DNA of 64,000 nucleotides from Paractinoplanes ovalisporus (GTDB lineage: Bacteria > Actinomycetota > Actinomycetes > Mycobacteriales > Micromonosporaceae): positions 558,001 through 622,000 of the forward strand of contig NZ_JAENHP010000002.1 of NCBI RefSeq assembly GCF_016834655.1, read 5' to 3'. The notes below the pieces were generated by a model. That model saw nothing but the letters and a program-made list of their open reading frames with translations. It had not been told where the DNA came from and searched no databases. Both the position numbers and the translations under genes were made by a program. Of this stretch, positions 46,333-55,680 are shown piece by piece; within the stretch, counting starts at the first letter, position 1, and each line of letters begins with the position of its first letter.

Positions 46333-47435
46333 CCCAGGCCGGATACGTCGGCGCCAGCTCGTCGATCACCGTCGACGACGTTCCCGCGCTCTACGAGGGG
46401 GCCAAGTTCTATTCGCCGGCGGTCGGCGACGCCAACAAGTCGTCGATCAACTCGTGGCTGGCCGGGCTGCTCGACCGCAACGGCCCGGTGCCGCTGCTCA
46501 AGGTCGAAGGGGTGCCGCCCGAGACGCCCTGCGTGTCGGTGTGCGTGCTGGGCTCGGGTTCGGCCATGGCCGACCTGCCCCCGGCCGGCGACGAGTTCGA
46601 ACTGGCCGTCCGTCAGATCGAACGCCTGCAGCGGGTCAGCTTCGGCGCGGTCTATCCGCTGGCCGCGGCCACGATCAGCGCCCTGGTCGCGGTGGTGACG
46701 GCCGCCCAGCTCAAGGTGCCGCTGCTCGACGCGGACGGGATGGGCCGGGCGTTCGCGCTGATCCACCACACCGCCATGCACCTGTCCGGGGTGTCGCCGA
46801 CGCCACTGGCCGCGGTCGGTCCGACCGGCGAGAGCGTGCTGGTCGAGGTGCCGGCCGGGCCGCGGGCCGACCGGATGCTGCGGGCCAACGTCGACACCGT
46901 CGGCGGGTGGGCGGCGCTGGCGGCCTATCCGACCACGGCGGGCGTCCTTCGAAGAGCAGCCCTTCCCGGTACGGTGTCCCGGATCGCCAACGTGGGGCGG
47001 CTGCTCCTCGACCGTACGGACCCGGACCTGCTCGTCACCCGGCTGGGCGCGATCACCGGGTGCCGGCGGCTGGCGCGGGGCCGCATCGCCGAACTCGAAC
47101 ACCTGAGCCGCCCCAGCGACGTCACCATCCCGGCCCACCCGTCGAGCCTGGTCGTCGACGAGATCGGCGGTCTCGGGCGGCAGCTCCGGATCGAGTTGCG
47201 CAGCGAGATCGTGGCCGTCTTCGCCGACGGCGCGCTGATCGCCGGTGCGCCCGACCTGATGTGCCTGCTCGACGTGTCGCGGGGCGCGCTGGCCACGCTG
47301 GACAGTCTGGAACCGGGCGACGTGATCGACGTACTGGTCACCCCGGCCGACGCGGTCTGGTATTCGCCGCGCGGCATCGAGATGGTCGGGATGGGCTCGC
47401 ACGGCATCCCCCTGGCCCACCCGAGGCGCCGATGA
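46329..47435 (+). CDS. DUF917 / S-methyl-thiohydantoin desulfurase-like protein
   Basis: 368-aa protein of the DUF917 (S-Me-THD) family, which sits beside hydantoinase genes. Matching segments include SITVDDVPALYEGAKFYSP at the N-terminus, AVYPLAAATISALVAVVTAAQ style helices, LVVDEIGGLGRQLRIELRSE and VFADGALIAGAPDLMCLLD. It may process thiohydantoin or related rings. ATG 46329 overlaps the previous stop by 4 bases. Its own stop overlaps a duplicated copy of the pucR start. Confidence 0.82.
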   Translation: MTQAGYVGASSSITVDDVPALYEGAKFYSPAVGDANKSSINSWLAGLLDRNGPVPLLKVEGVPPETPCVSVCVLGSGSAMADLPPAGDEFELAVRQIERLQRVSFGAVYPLAAATISALVAVVTAAQLKVPLLDADGMGRAFALIHHTAMHLSGVSPTPLAAVGPTGESVLVEVPAGPRADRMLRANVDTVGGWAALAAYPTTAGVLRRAALPGTVSRIANVGRLLLDRTDPDLLVTRLGAITGCRRLARGRIAELEHLSRPSDVTIPAHPSSLVVDEIGGLGRQLRIELRSEIVAVFADGALIAGAPDLMCLLDVSRGALATLDSLEPGDVIDVLVTPADAVWYSPRGIEMVGMGSHGIPLAHPRRR

Positions 47436-47571
47436 GGCGTCCTTCGACACTTCCCATCATGCTCGGCGTGTCTTCGGTGGGGCACGCCTCCACCGTTCCG
47501 TCCGCTTCCACCGTTCCGTCCGCCTCCACCGGTCCAACCTCCCTCGGCCGGCCGCCGCACCTGAGGCTTCG
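47432..47571. repeat. Displaced copy of the pucR 5' end (140-bp duplication)
   Basis: ATGAGGCGTCCTTCGACACT at 47432 repeats, with changes, the real pucR start at 47572 (offset 140). The first copy overlaps the upstream stop by 4 bases, the ancestral coupling; it runs on through a run of TCCACCGTTCCGTCCGC copies to a 47-codon dead end. The second copy overlaps that dead frame's stop in the same way. Confidence 0.88.
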
Positions 47572-49095
47572 ATGAGACACCCCTCCACACTTCCGATCAC
47601 CCTCGGGGAGCTGGCCCGCATCCAGCCGCTCGCCGGGGCCGAGACCCACTTGGCCGACCCCGCCCGCAAGGTCGAGCAGGTGGTGCTGGCCGAGACGTTC
47701 GAACGGCTGCGCCGCTGCACCCCGCACGTGCTGGTCGTGCTGCACGACGAAGCGGCCACCGGCGGCTGGTCGCTGGCGTCGGCGCTGCACCTGGCCTGGG
47801 AACGCAACCTGTCGGCGGTGGTGGTCTCGCGCGCGGTGGCCGGCGGCTCCAGCGTCGCCCTGGCCGAACGCCTCAACATGTCGCTGATCGTCATCGACGA
47901 GGACCCGATCGACCTCGCCCTGCAACTGGCCGGTCAGGTCAGCGCTCCCGCCGCGGCCCGTGCACTGAGACAGGCCCGCCTGGCCGAACTGCTGGCCGAA
48001 CAGACCGGCATCCGGGGCGTGCTCGGGGTGCTCAACCGCGAACTTCAGCAGGTGCCGGTCGCGCTGGTGATGGGCGGGGTGGTGATCGCCGGGCAGAGTG
48101 CGGCCCTGACCGAGCGCCCGCAGGTGCGGCAGATCGAGGTCGAGGTGCACGCGCCGGGCGAGCGGTCGGCCGCGCGGCTGGTGGCGGCGGTGCCCGTACC
48201 CGGACCGGCCGCTGTTGACCAGGTGGAGTCGCTGCTGCGGCTGGCCCGGCCGTCGTTGCAGGCGGCCTGGGCGTTGAGCCGGCTCGACGCGGCCACCCGG
48301 GCCGCCCACGAGCAGGCGGCGTTCGGGCTGCTGCGTCGTCTCGCGGGCGAGCCCACCCCGTCCGAACCGGCCGAGATCGAGGCGCCGAGCTGGGCCAGCG
48401 AGCTCGGCTGGCAGGTCGGCGAGGCCAACCGGGCCGTCTGGCTGGCGCCCGTACGCCCGTCCGGCGAACCCGCCCCCGAGATCACGTTCCTGGTCCGCGC
48501 CTCCTGGCAGCGCGGCCACACGACCTGGCCGCTCGTGGCCGAGGGCGACGGCTGGATCTCCTGGCACAGCGCGGCCGACCCCGACGACGTGTCGGCCCTG
48601 CGCCGCGCCCTGGCCACCTTCCGCGAATCGGCCGTGGCCCACCGGCTCGTGATCGGCGTCGGCCGCGCCCACGCCGGCGTCGGCGGCCTGATGCGCTCGG
48701 TGGCCGAGGCCCGGCTGGCCGCCCACGTGGCCCGCGAGGACGGCCCCGGCGCGGTGCAGTGGTTCGACCAGGTGGGCGCGAACGCGGCCCTGGCCTGGCT
48801 GCCCACCACCGAGATCGCCCAGGTGGCCGACCTGTGCCTGGAAGACCTGATGGCCGCCCGCGACCGGGCCGCGCTGGTGCAGACCGTGCTGGCCGTGCTC
48901 GACGCCGGTGGTTCGCTGAGCCAGGCTTCGCAGCAGCTCGGCGTGCACCGCAACACCGTGCTGGCCCGCCTGGCCCGGGCCCGGCAGTTCGGGCTGACCT
49001 TCGAGGAGCCCGGCCAGCGTCTCGCCCTGCACGTGCTCTGCTACGCCTTGGCCTCGCTGTGGAGCGACGCCACACCCGACGCCGACGGCCACTGA
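47572..49095 (+). CDS. pucR: PucR family transcriptional regulator
   Basis: 507-aa regulator of the PucR/CdaR type. N-terminal PucR-like domain (LGELARIQPLAGAETHLA, VVVSRAVAGGSSVALAERL), then a central region, and a C-terminal HTH (VLDAGGSLSQASQQLGVHRN with NTVLARLARARQFGL). PucR proteins sense purine breakdown products or related nitrogen compounds and control uptake and degradation genes. As the last gene of the transport/hydantoinase operon it is the obvious local regulator. Confidence 0.92.
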   Translation: MRHPSTLPITLGELARIQPLAGAETHLADPARKVEQVVLAETFERLRRCTPHVLVVLHDEAATGGWSLASALHLAWERNLSAVVVSRAVAGGSSVALAERLNMSLIVIDEDPIDLALQLAGQVSAPAAARALRQARLAELLAEQTGIRGVLGVLNRELQQVPVALVMGGVVIAGQSAALTERPQVRQIEVEVHAPGERSAARLVAAVPVPGPAAVDQVESLLRLARPSLQAAWALSRLDAATRAAHEQAAFGLLRRLAGEPTPSEPAEIEAPSWASELGWQVGEANRAVWLAPVRPSGEPAPEITFLVRASWQRGHTTWPLVAEGDGWISWHSAADPDDVSALRRALATFRESAVAHRLVIGVGRAHAGVGGLMRSVAEARLAAHVAREDGPGAVQWFDQVGANAALAWLPTTEIAQVADLCLEDLMAARDRAALVQTVLAVLDAGGSLSQASQQLGVHRNTVLARLARARQFGLTFEEPGQRLALHVLCYALASLWSDATPDADGH

Positions 49096-49302
49096 CCGCC
49101 ATCGCCGCGTCCCCTCAGGCTCTGCACGCGCCCTCTGCTTTGACCGCCCTCTGCTTGAACGCCTTCGCGGGCTTTGCCGCGCGTCCTCCGGCTTTGGCCG
49201 CCTTGCCACGTGTCCTCGGGCTTTGACAGCCTTTGCCTTCCGCTCTCGGCTTTCACCGCCTTGCCGTTCACGGTCAGGCTTTCACCGCCTTGCCGTTCGC
49301 GG
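49096..49302. repeat. Convergent spacer made of duplicated gene-end sequence
   Basis: GCTTTCACCGCCTTGCCGTTC occurs twice around 49250-49300 and degenerate versions (GGGCTTTG, CGCCTTGCC) fill the rest. The copies match the 3' end of the TetR gene that stops at 49303 (CGGTCAGGCTTTGACGG). No gene seen. Confidence 0.75.
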
Positions 49303-49866
49303 TCAGGCTTTGACGGCGCGCAGGATCTCGTCGGCGGCGGCGCGGGACCGTTGCGGGGTCATGTCGAGCTGGACCAGCAGGCTCTTGAGAAAGCCGATGA
49401 CCAGCGCGGCGGCGGCGTCCGGGTCGAGGTCGGCGCGGAACTGCTCCCGGGCCCGGCCCGCCTCGAACACCGCCCGAAGCCAGTCGGCCCAGGCCACGTC
49501 GTTGGCCAGCAGGGTCACGTGCAGCTCGGGGTCGCGGCCGGCCCGGGCGTAGAGCTCGTTGAGCACGACGAACTCGTCGCGGTCGGCTTCGAAGCGGGTC
49601 AGGATGTGGGTCAGGTGCTCGGCCAGCACAGTCGCCGGGTCGCGCTCGGGGCCGCTCGGCAGCACCCCGTCGAGGGCGCCCACGATGCCCTGCACCACGC
49701 CGGTGACCAGCGCCTCCTTGGTCGGGAAGTGGTAGTGCAGGGTGGCGATGTTGATGCCGACCAGGGCCGCGACGTCGCGGACGCGCAGACCCTCGAAGCC
49801 CTGCCGCGCGATCGCCTGCTGGGCCGCGGCGACGATCTCGGTGCGGCGCTGCTCGCCTGCCGCCAT
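49303..49866 (-). CDS. TetR family transcriptional regulator
   Basis: 187-aa regulator: N-terminal TetR HTH (TEIVAAAQQAIARQGFEGLR, VRDVAALVGINIATLHYHFP) and a C-terminal ligand domain. The ATG at 49866 has GGGGAGGA 6 bases upstream; upstream in-frame sequence is repetitive. No adjacent divergent target gene is evident; the nearest upstream gene encodes a hemerythrin-domain protein on the same strand. Confidence 0.92.
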   Translation of the reverse strand: MAAGEQRRTEIVAAAQQAIARQGFEGLRVRDVAALVGINIATLHYHFPTKEALVTGVVQGIVGALDGVLPSGPERDPATVLAEHLTHILTRFEADRDEFVVLNELYARAGRDPELHVTLLANDVAWADWLRAVFEAGRAREQFRADLDPDAAAALVIGFLKSLLVQLDMTPQRSRAAADEILRAVKA

Positions 49867-49889
49867 GTGGTTCCTCCCCGTGTTCCGCT

Positions 49890-50075
49890 CACGAGCGTAG
49901 GCGGTGGCCGGGTCCTGCTCTCGGGCGGTGCTCGGGTCACGCTCGGGCGGTGGCCGGGTCGCGCTCTCGGGCGGTGCTCGGGTCACGCTCGGGCGGTGGC
50001 CGGGTCGCGCTCTCGGACGGTGCTCGGGTCATGCTCGTGCGGTGGTTGGGTCATGTGCTCAGGCGGGTGGCTGTG
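49890..50075. repeat. 46-bp tandem repeat between TetR and hemerythrin genes
   Basis: GGCGGTGGCCGGGTC recurs at about 49900, 49946 and 49992 with intervening GGCGGTGCTCGGGTCACGCTC, unit about 46 bases, four copies including degenerate ends. It occupies the whole spacer except the TetR ribosome binding site. Confidence 0.85.
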
Positions 50076-50076
50076 G

Positions 50077-50754
50077 TCATGCTTTCTGGCGGCCCTCCAG
50101 GGCGGCGCGGAACCGGGCGTAGCGCGGAGCGCCGACGAAGCGCCAGATCAGACCGGCCGGCCCGGGCATGTGCTTCCTCAGCCAGGCGGCGCCGCCGTCG
50201 GGCTGTGCGGCCAGGATGGCGCCGAGCATGTTCCAGGCCTGGCCCTTCGGGGTGGCCTGACGGCCGTGGCGGGCGAACCACTCCACCTCGGGCTGGGTGA
50301 CCACGTGTTCGATGGCGGGGACGATGGTCACCTCCTCGTCCGGGAAGTGCCGGGCCAGCGCGGCGGCCACGTTGCCGAGGGCGTCGCGCAGCGGTTTCGC
50401 GTCGGCGGTGGAGGCGGAGGCCCGCCAGGCTGGGAGGGCCCGGTCGGCCGCCTCGAGGTGGACGAGCATCTCGGCGTGCTGGGCCTTCATCCGTCCGACG
50501 TGCAAGGCGCAGGCCGGGGCGCGCTGTTCGAGCTTGTCCCAGAGCCGGGTGTCTTCGCCCTCGTGGTGAGCGTGCAGCGCGTTCGAGATCAGGTGCAGCT
50601 GCGTGGCGACGACCCGCGCGTGGGCCGTGTCGCCCTCCCGTACGCCGTCGACCAGGCCCGGGGCCTCGTCGAACGACTTCCGCAGCATGCGGTGGATCTC
50701 GAACATGCCGCTGGCGTCGCAGAGCTTGGGCCCGTCGAAAGGAGTGGTTGTCAT
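50077..50754 (-). CDS. Hemerythrin-domain protein
   Basis: 225-aa protein with a hemerythrin HHE-type four-helix domain: HRMLRKSFDEAP, LHAHHEGEDTRLW (HxxxE-like pair), AQHAEMLVHLEAA and LARHFPDEEVTIVPAIE. Binds a di-iron centre in the cytosol; roles include O2, NO or redox sensing. ATG 50754 is the natural start. It could be co-transcribed with the TetR gene downstream across the repeat spacer. Confidence 0.9.
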   Translation of the reverse strand: MTTTPFDGPKLCDASGMFEIHRMLRKSFDEAPGLVDGVREGDTAHARVVATQLHLISNALHAHHEGEDTRLWDKLEQRAPACALHVGRMKAQHAEMLVHLEAADRALPAWRASASTADAKPLRDALGNVAAALARHFPDEEVTIVPAIEHVVTQPEVEWFARHGRQATPKGQAWNMLGAILAAQPDGGAAWLRKHMPGPAGLIWRFVGAPRYARFRAALEGRQKA

Positions 50755-50913
50755 ACGCCGACGCTATCAATCAAGCACTTGATGGACAACGTGTCGCCGC
50801 ACACGGAGCGGGCCGCCTCGCACACGGGGAAAGCCGCACAGAAAAGGCCGCCCCGCACACGGATAGGCCGCCCCGCGTGCGGCGGGACGGCCCTGGATGG
50901 TGCGGGGTGCACG

Positions 50914-50950
50914 AAAAGGCCGCCCCGCGCTGTTCCGCGGGACGGCCTTT
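50914..50950 (-). terminator. Terminator of the DUF4352 gene
   Basis: On the minus strand, AAAGGCCGTCCCGCGG pairs with CGCGGGGCGGCCTTTT around a short loop; the T-rich end follows the gene at 50964. Related AGGCCGCCCCGC blocks recur four times between 50800 and 50930. Confidence 0.8.
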
Positions 50951-50963
50951 GGCTGGGGAAGTG

Positions 50964-51881
50964 CTACTTCAGCGGGATCTTCACGCCGCCGGAGAACATC
51001 GAGTCGTGGAGCTCGATCGACGTGAGCTTGGTGCCCTTCGGTACGTCGTAGACGAGCTTGCCGGTCACCTGGTTGCCCGGGTTGATCTGCTCCAGGAACG
51101 TGGCGGCGCCGCTGTTGATCGCGACCTCGGCCTCGACGTGGTCGGAGAACTGGGTGCCCTTGGCGTCGTACGCCTTCTGGCTCGAGCCGTCGAAGTACTG
51201 TGCCTCGGCCCCGATGTTCTTGACCGTCACGGTGACGACGCAGAACGTGCCCTGGGCCTTCACCGGCAGCGCGGACGGGCCGAGCGTGCTCTTGGTGCAG
51301 TCCATCGACTTGACCGTGAACTCGAACTTGCCGTCGCGGGCGGCCTTGTTCATCTCGCCGGCGACCGCGTTCTCACCGGACACGTTGGCGTCGAGGGTCT
51401 CCACCGCGTCCTTGGCGCCGTTGACGACGAACGCGAACACGCCGACGCAGCCGAGGATCATGACCACGACGACGGCCAGCAGGATCCAGGGCCACTTCTT
51501 GCGCTTCTTCGGCGCGGGCGGCGGCGTGCCGTAGCCGAAGCCCGGCCCGGTGCCCGGCTGCTGCGGCGGCGTGCCACCGAACTCGGGACCGCCCTGCTGC
51601 GGCGCCGACCCGTAGGCCTGGCCGGGCTGCTGGGGCGTCGCGCCGTAGGCCTGGCCGGGCTGCTGGGGCGTCGCGCCATAGGCCTGGCCGGGCTGCTGCG
51701 GGACCGACCCGTAAGTCTGGCCGGGCTGCTGCGGCTGCTGCGGCGACGAACCGTACGTCTGGCCGAAGCCGCCCTGCTGTGGGGCGTTGGGATATCCGGC
51801 CTGCGCGTTCTGGCCGTAGACGCCGGGCTGCGGCGAGTTGGGATGCGGACGGGGCGGCTCAGCGTGGGGCTGATATGTCAC
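50964..51881 (-). CDS. DUF4352 lipoprotein-like membrane-anchored protein
   Basis: 305-aa protein. Residues 1-120 are Pro/Gln/Gly-rich with four GQAYGATPQQP-type repeats, followed by a basic KKRKKWPW, one transmembrane helix (about 130-155) and an extracellular DUF4352 beta-sandwich (about 190-305; FEFTVKSMDC, FCVVTVTVKNIG, FLEQINPGNQVTGKLVYDVP). The family binds partners or telomeric-repeat-like factors at the envelope in some bacteria; function here unknown. GTG 51881 follows GGAGC. Confidence 0.85.
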   Translation of the reverse strand: MTYQPHAEPPRPHPNSPQPGVYGQNAQAGYPNAPQQGGFGQTYGSSPQQPQQPGQTYGSVPQQPGQAYGATPQQPGQAYGATPQQPGQAYGSAPQQGGPEFGGTPPQQPGTGPGFGYGTPPPAPKKRKKWPWILLAVVVVMILGCVGVFAFVVNGAKDAVETLDANVSGENAVAGEMNKAARDGKFEFTVKSMDCTKSTLGPSALPVKAQGTFCVVTVTVKNIGAEAQYFDGSSQKAYDAKGTQFSDHVEAEVAINSGAATFLEQINPGNQVTGKLVYDVPKGTKLTSIELHDSMFSGGVKIPLK

Positions 51882-52127
51882 GGCTGTCGGTGCTCCACGA
51901 ACTGGTTGCTAGGGACTGGTTCGCGGCCGGGCACCAGTCCAGAGACCCGGCCGCCACCCCATGCAACCGGCCGGGCACGCCAAGATCACCATCCGTCCTG
52001 TCAGGCCTCGGTGACATCGCGTGCCGAAATGATCAGACCTTTCGCGCCCGACCTCGACCCGTTTGGTTGATCTCGCAAACAATACGAACTCAACCCCGGC
52101 GATGAGGCCGGACGAAGCCGGGGCCGG

Positions 52128-53462
52128 TCAGGCCGAAGCGGCCGGGTGCAGGAGTTCCAGCAGGGTGCGGGCGCCGAAACCGGTGGCGCCGTCGATCGAG
52201 GCGTTGCCGGACCAGGCGGGGCCGGTCATGTCGATGTGGACCCACGGGACCGTACGGGGGACGAACTCGCCCAGGAACAGCGCCGCGGTGATGGCTCGGC
52301 CTGAGTCGTGCAGGGGGTGGTTGCGTACGCCGGAACCGGTCTTGATCTGGGGAAGGTAGCGCTCGTCGTAGGGCAGCTCCCAGACCGGCTCACCCGCCCG
52401 GGAAGCGGCGGCCAGAACGGGGGCGGCCGCGTCGGAACGGCCGAAGACGGCGGCTATCTCGGGACCCAGGGCGATCTCGGCCTGGTAGGTCAGCGTGGCC
52501 AGGTCGACCAGCAGGCGGGGGGACGCGTCGGCGGCCAGGGACAGGGCGTCGGCCAGGATCACGCGGCCCTCGAAGTCGGTGTCGAGGATCTGGATCTCGG
52601 TGCCGTTCCAGGCGGTGACCACGTCGCCGGGGCGGGCGGCTCCGGGGCCGGGCAGATTCTCGGCGAACGGCAACACCGCCCGTACTCCAATGGTGCAGCC
52701 GGCCCGGCGCAGGCCGGCCATCACCGCCAGCACGGTCGCCGCGCCTGCCACGTCCAGGCGCATGTTCTGCATGGCGGCCGGTGACTTGAGCGACAGGCCG
52801 CCGCTGTCGAACGTGATGCCCTTGCCGACCAGCGCGACCTCGGGCGGGCCGGCCTCGGGCAGGTGGTCGAGGGTGACCAGGTGGGGGCCGTTCGCCGAGC
52901 CGCCGCCGATCGCGGCCAGGCCGCCGAAACCCTGCGCGGCGACCTCGGCCGGGCCCAGCACCGAACAGGTCAGGCCGGCGTTGTCGGCGATACGGCGGGC
53001 CAGCGAAGCCGCGGCGGCGGGGGTGAGCACGTTGGCGGGGGCGCTGACCAGCAGCCGGGTGAGCCGGGCGACGTCGGCCGCGAGCTGACCCCGCAGCGCG
53101 GCCGGCAGCAGCGGCTCGTCGACCAGCAGGGTGGCTTCGACACCGGGGGCGGCGCCGGTGATCAGGCCGTCGACGATCGGGGCGGCCAACTCAGGTGGGC
53201 ACGTCACGCCGATCGGCCCGCCGGTCAGCAAAGCACCCGCCTCGGTGCCGGCCCGCCGGGCCGACTCGACGGATAAATCGCCCAGACCGCGCCGCGTCTC
53301 GACGGCCGGTGCCCACGGGTCGTAGTCGACGACGCCGGGAAGGAACTCGATGCGTCGCGAGGCCGGGCCGATATCGATGGCCACCGGTCCGGTGCCCGTG
53401 ATCACCGCATCGGCCGCGGCCGCGATCTCGGCCGCCCGGTCCCGCCGGTTCGTGCTGGTCAC
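52128..53462 (-). CDS. M17 family leucyl aminopeptidase
   Basis: 444-aa cytosolic aminopeptidase that removes N-terminal residues from peptides using two metal ions. Catalytic block VGKGITFDSGGLSLK (metal Lys and Asp), NMRLDVAGAA (metal Asp), and ILDTDFEGRVILADAL, which replaces the usual NTDAEGR with DTDFEGR but keeps the Asp, Glu and Arg. Somewhat short for M17 (about 480-500). ATG 53462 diverges from the second hyuA gene by 172 bases. Confidence 0.9.
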   Translation of the reverse strand: MTSTNRRDRAAEIAAAADAVITGTGPVAIDIGPASRRIEFLPGVVDYDPWAPAVETRRGLGDLSVESARRAGTEAGALLTGGPIGVTCPPELAAPIVDGLITGAAPGVEATLLVDEPLLPAALRGQLAADVARLTRLLVSAPANVLTPAAAASLARRIADNAGLTCSVLGPAEVAAQGFGGLAAIGGGSANGPHLVTLDHLPEAGPPEVALVGKGITFDSGGLSLKSPAAMQNMRLDVAGAATVLAVMAGLRRAGCTIGVRAVLPFAENLPGPGAARPGDVVTAWNGTEIQILDTDFEGRVILADALSLAADASPRLLVDLATLTYQAEIALGPEIAAVFGRSDAAAPVLAAASRAGEPVWELPYDERYLPQIKTGSGVRNHPLHDSGRAITAALFLGEFVPRTVPWVHIDMTGPAWSGNASIDGATGFGARTLLELLHPAASA

Positions 53463-53634
53463 AGGGCCTCCCGGTGGGTCATCGGTATCGGGGCATCCTC
53501 GCCTGCCCGGTGCCCGGCGGATCGTGCGCGCCGCACGCGCCGCTGCCCGGTGGCTATGCGGGGCGCACAGTGCCGCCGTACCCCTTACCCCTAACTTGCG
53601 CTTACCTGACCGGCCTCGGCGCGAGGGAGATCAC

Positions 53635-55680
53635 ATGGGGCGGTATCGAGTCGCGATGGACATCGGGGGCACGTTCACCGATGTCGTGACGTACGACCAG
53701 CAGAGCGGCGCGTTCGCGGCGACCAAGGCCTCGACCACGCCCGGCAACCTCAGCGAGGGCGTGCTCGCCGGCCTGGACGCGGTCGTCGACGAACCCGCCG
53801 GCATCGACTTCCTGGTGCACGGCACGACCCAGGGTCTCAACGCGTTCCTCGAGCGGCGCGGCGTTCCGGTGCTGCTGCTCGGCACGGCGGGGCTGGAGGA
53901 CACCTACCACATCGCCCGGGGGCCGCGGTCCCGGCTCTACGACCTGCACTACCGCAAGCCGACGCCGCTGGTGCCGCGCCGGGACGTGCTGGGCATCGGG
54001 GGACGGATCGCGGCCGACGGCTCCGAACTCACGCCGCTCGACGAGGACGCCGTACGGGAAGCCGCCGGGAGAGCCCGTGAAGGCGGCCATGGCGCGATCG
54101 CGGTCGCCTTCCTGTTCAGCTACAAGAACCCGGCCCACGAGCTGCGCGCCCGCGAGATCCTGCAGGAGGAGCTGGGCGAGGACGTCACCGTGTCGGTCTC
54201 GCACGAGGCGGCCAAGGAGTGGCGCGAGTACGAGCGCACCTCGTCGGCCGTCGTCGAGGCGTACACCGGCCCGATCGTCCGGCGCTACCTGACCGACCTA
54301 GAGGGCCGGCTCGACACCCGGGGCCTGCGGGTCCCGCTGCACGTGATGCAGTCGTCGGGCGGCATCCTGACCGCCGAGTCGGCCCGCCGCCGCCCGCTGC
54401 AGACGCTGCTGTCGGGCCCGGTCGGCGGCGCGATCGCCTGCGCCGAACTGTCCCGCCAGACCGGCCGGCCGCACCTGATCGGCATCGACATGGGCGGCAC
54501 CAGCTTCGACGTGTCGCTGATCGTGGACGGCGAGCCCGACGTGTCGGCCGAGGCCCAGCTCGAAGGCCTGCCGATGCTGATGAGCGTGGTCAACATCCAC
54601 ACCGTCGGCGCCGGGGGCGGCTCGGTGGCCTGGGCCGAGGCCGGTGGTCTGCGGGTCGGCCCGCGCAGCGCCGGCGCCCGGCCCGGACCGGCCAGCTATG
54701 GCCGCGGCGGCACCGAACCGACCGTCACCGACGCCAACCTGGTGCTGGGCCGCATCGACCCGGACGGGTTCGCCGGTGGGCAGATGACGCTCGACGTGCG
54801 GGCGGCCGAGAAGGCGGTGGACGGGCTGGCCGAGGTGTTCGGCATGACCACCACCGCGATGGCCGAGGGCATCTGCGACGTCGCGAACTCCAAGATGGCC
54901 CAGGCGATCCGCACGATCACGGTGTCCCGGGGCATCGAGCCGCGCGACTCGGCGCTGGTCGCGTTTGGCGGGGCGGGCCCGATGCACGCCGTGTTCCTGG
55001 CCCGCGAGCTGGGCATCGCCGAGACCGTGGTGCCGCGGTTCCCGGGCGCGTTCTCGGCCTGGGGCATGCTGCAGACGCAGATCCGGCAGGACTACACCGA
55101 GCCCTACTTCTTCCTCGACGAGGACCTCGACCCGGCCGACATGGCCTTGCAACTGGCGCGGCTGGAGAAGGACGGGCTGGACGGGCTCGGTCATGAGGGC
55201 GTGGCGGGCGACGCCCGGCACGCCTCCCATGCGGTGGACATCCGGTACGCGGCCCAGGAGTACACGCTCACAGTGCCGCTGACCAGTGCCGACGAGCCGC
55301 TGGGGGAGACCTTCCGGGCCGACGTCGCGCAGCGGTTCGCCGACCTGCACAAGTCGCGTTACGGGCACGCCAACCTGGGCGCTCCGATCGAGTTCGTCGC
55401 ACTGCGCACGACCGCTTCCGGTGATCTGGGGCGGCCCGATCCGCAGAAGTGGGCTGCGGCCGACAAATCGGACTTCCCGCGCGAGGTGCGGGAGGTCGTC
55501 TTCGACGGTTCCGCGCAAAACACCCTTATCGTACGGCGTGACGACCTCTTCGTCGGTCACACGTTCGACGGCCCGGCCGTCGTCATCGAGGACACCGCCA
55601 CCACGGTCGTGCCGCCCGGCTACGCGGTGAGCGTGGACGAGATCGGCTCGCTGATCATCTCTCGGAAGGACGGCCAGTGA
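53635..55680 (+). CDS. hyuA: Hydantoinase A / oxoprolinase family protein (second copy)
   Basis: 681-aa HyuA. RVAMDIGGTFTDVVTYD, LVHGTTQGLNAFLERRG, REYERTSSAVVEAYTGPIVR, LIGIDMGGTSFDVSLIVDG, GAGGGSVAWAEAG and SALVAFGGAGPMHAV are all present, so it appears intact. ATG 53635 follows GAGGGAG. It forms a two-gene operon with hyuB. It is a paralogue of the hyuA at 38723; substrate not determinable. The adjacent aminopeptidase is divergent and may share its regulation. Confidence 0.96.
   Translation: MGRYRVAMDIGGTFTDVVTYDQQSGAFAATKASTTPGNLSEGVLAGLDAVVDEPAGIDFLVHGTTQGLNAFLERRGVPVLLLGTAGLEDTYHIARGPRSRLYDLHYRKPTPLVPRRDVLGIGGRIAADGSELTPLDEDAVREAAGRAREGGHGAIAVAFLFSYKNPAHELRAREILQEELGEDVTVSVSHEAAKEWREYERTSSAVVEAYTGPIVRRYLTDLEGRLDTRGLRVPLHVMQSSGGILTAESARRRPLQTLLSGPVGGAIACAELSRQTGRPHLIGIDMGGTSFDVSLIVDGEPDVSAEAQLEGLPMLMSVVNIHTVGAGGGSVAWAEAGGLRVGPRSAGARPGPASYGRGGTEPTVTDANLVLGRIDPDGFAGGQMTLDVRAAEKAVDGLAEVFGMTTTAMAEGICDVANSKMAQAIRTITVSRGIEPRDSALVAFGGAGPMHAVFLARELGIAETVVPRFPGAFSAWGMLQTQIRQDYTEPYFFLDEDLDPADMALQLARLEKDGLDGLGHEGVAGDARHASHAVDIRYAAQEYTLTVPLTSADEPLGETFRADVAQRFADLHKSRYGHANLGAPIEFVALRTTASGDLGRPDPQKWAAADKSDFPREVREVVFDGSAQNTLIVRRDDLFVGHTFDGPAVVIEDTATTVVPPGYAVSVDEIGSLIISRKDGQ

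Noticed and set aside
47432..47575. A 47-codon gene between the DUF917-like and pucR genes
   Set aside because: It is a truncated copy of the pucR start followed by simple repeats.
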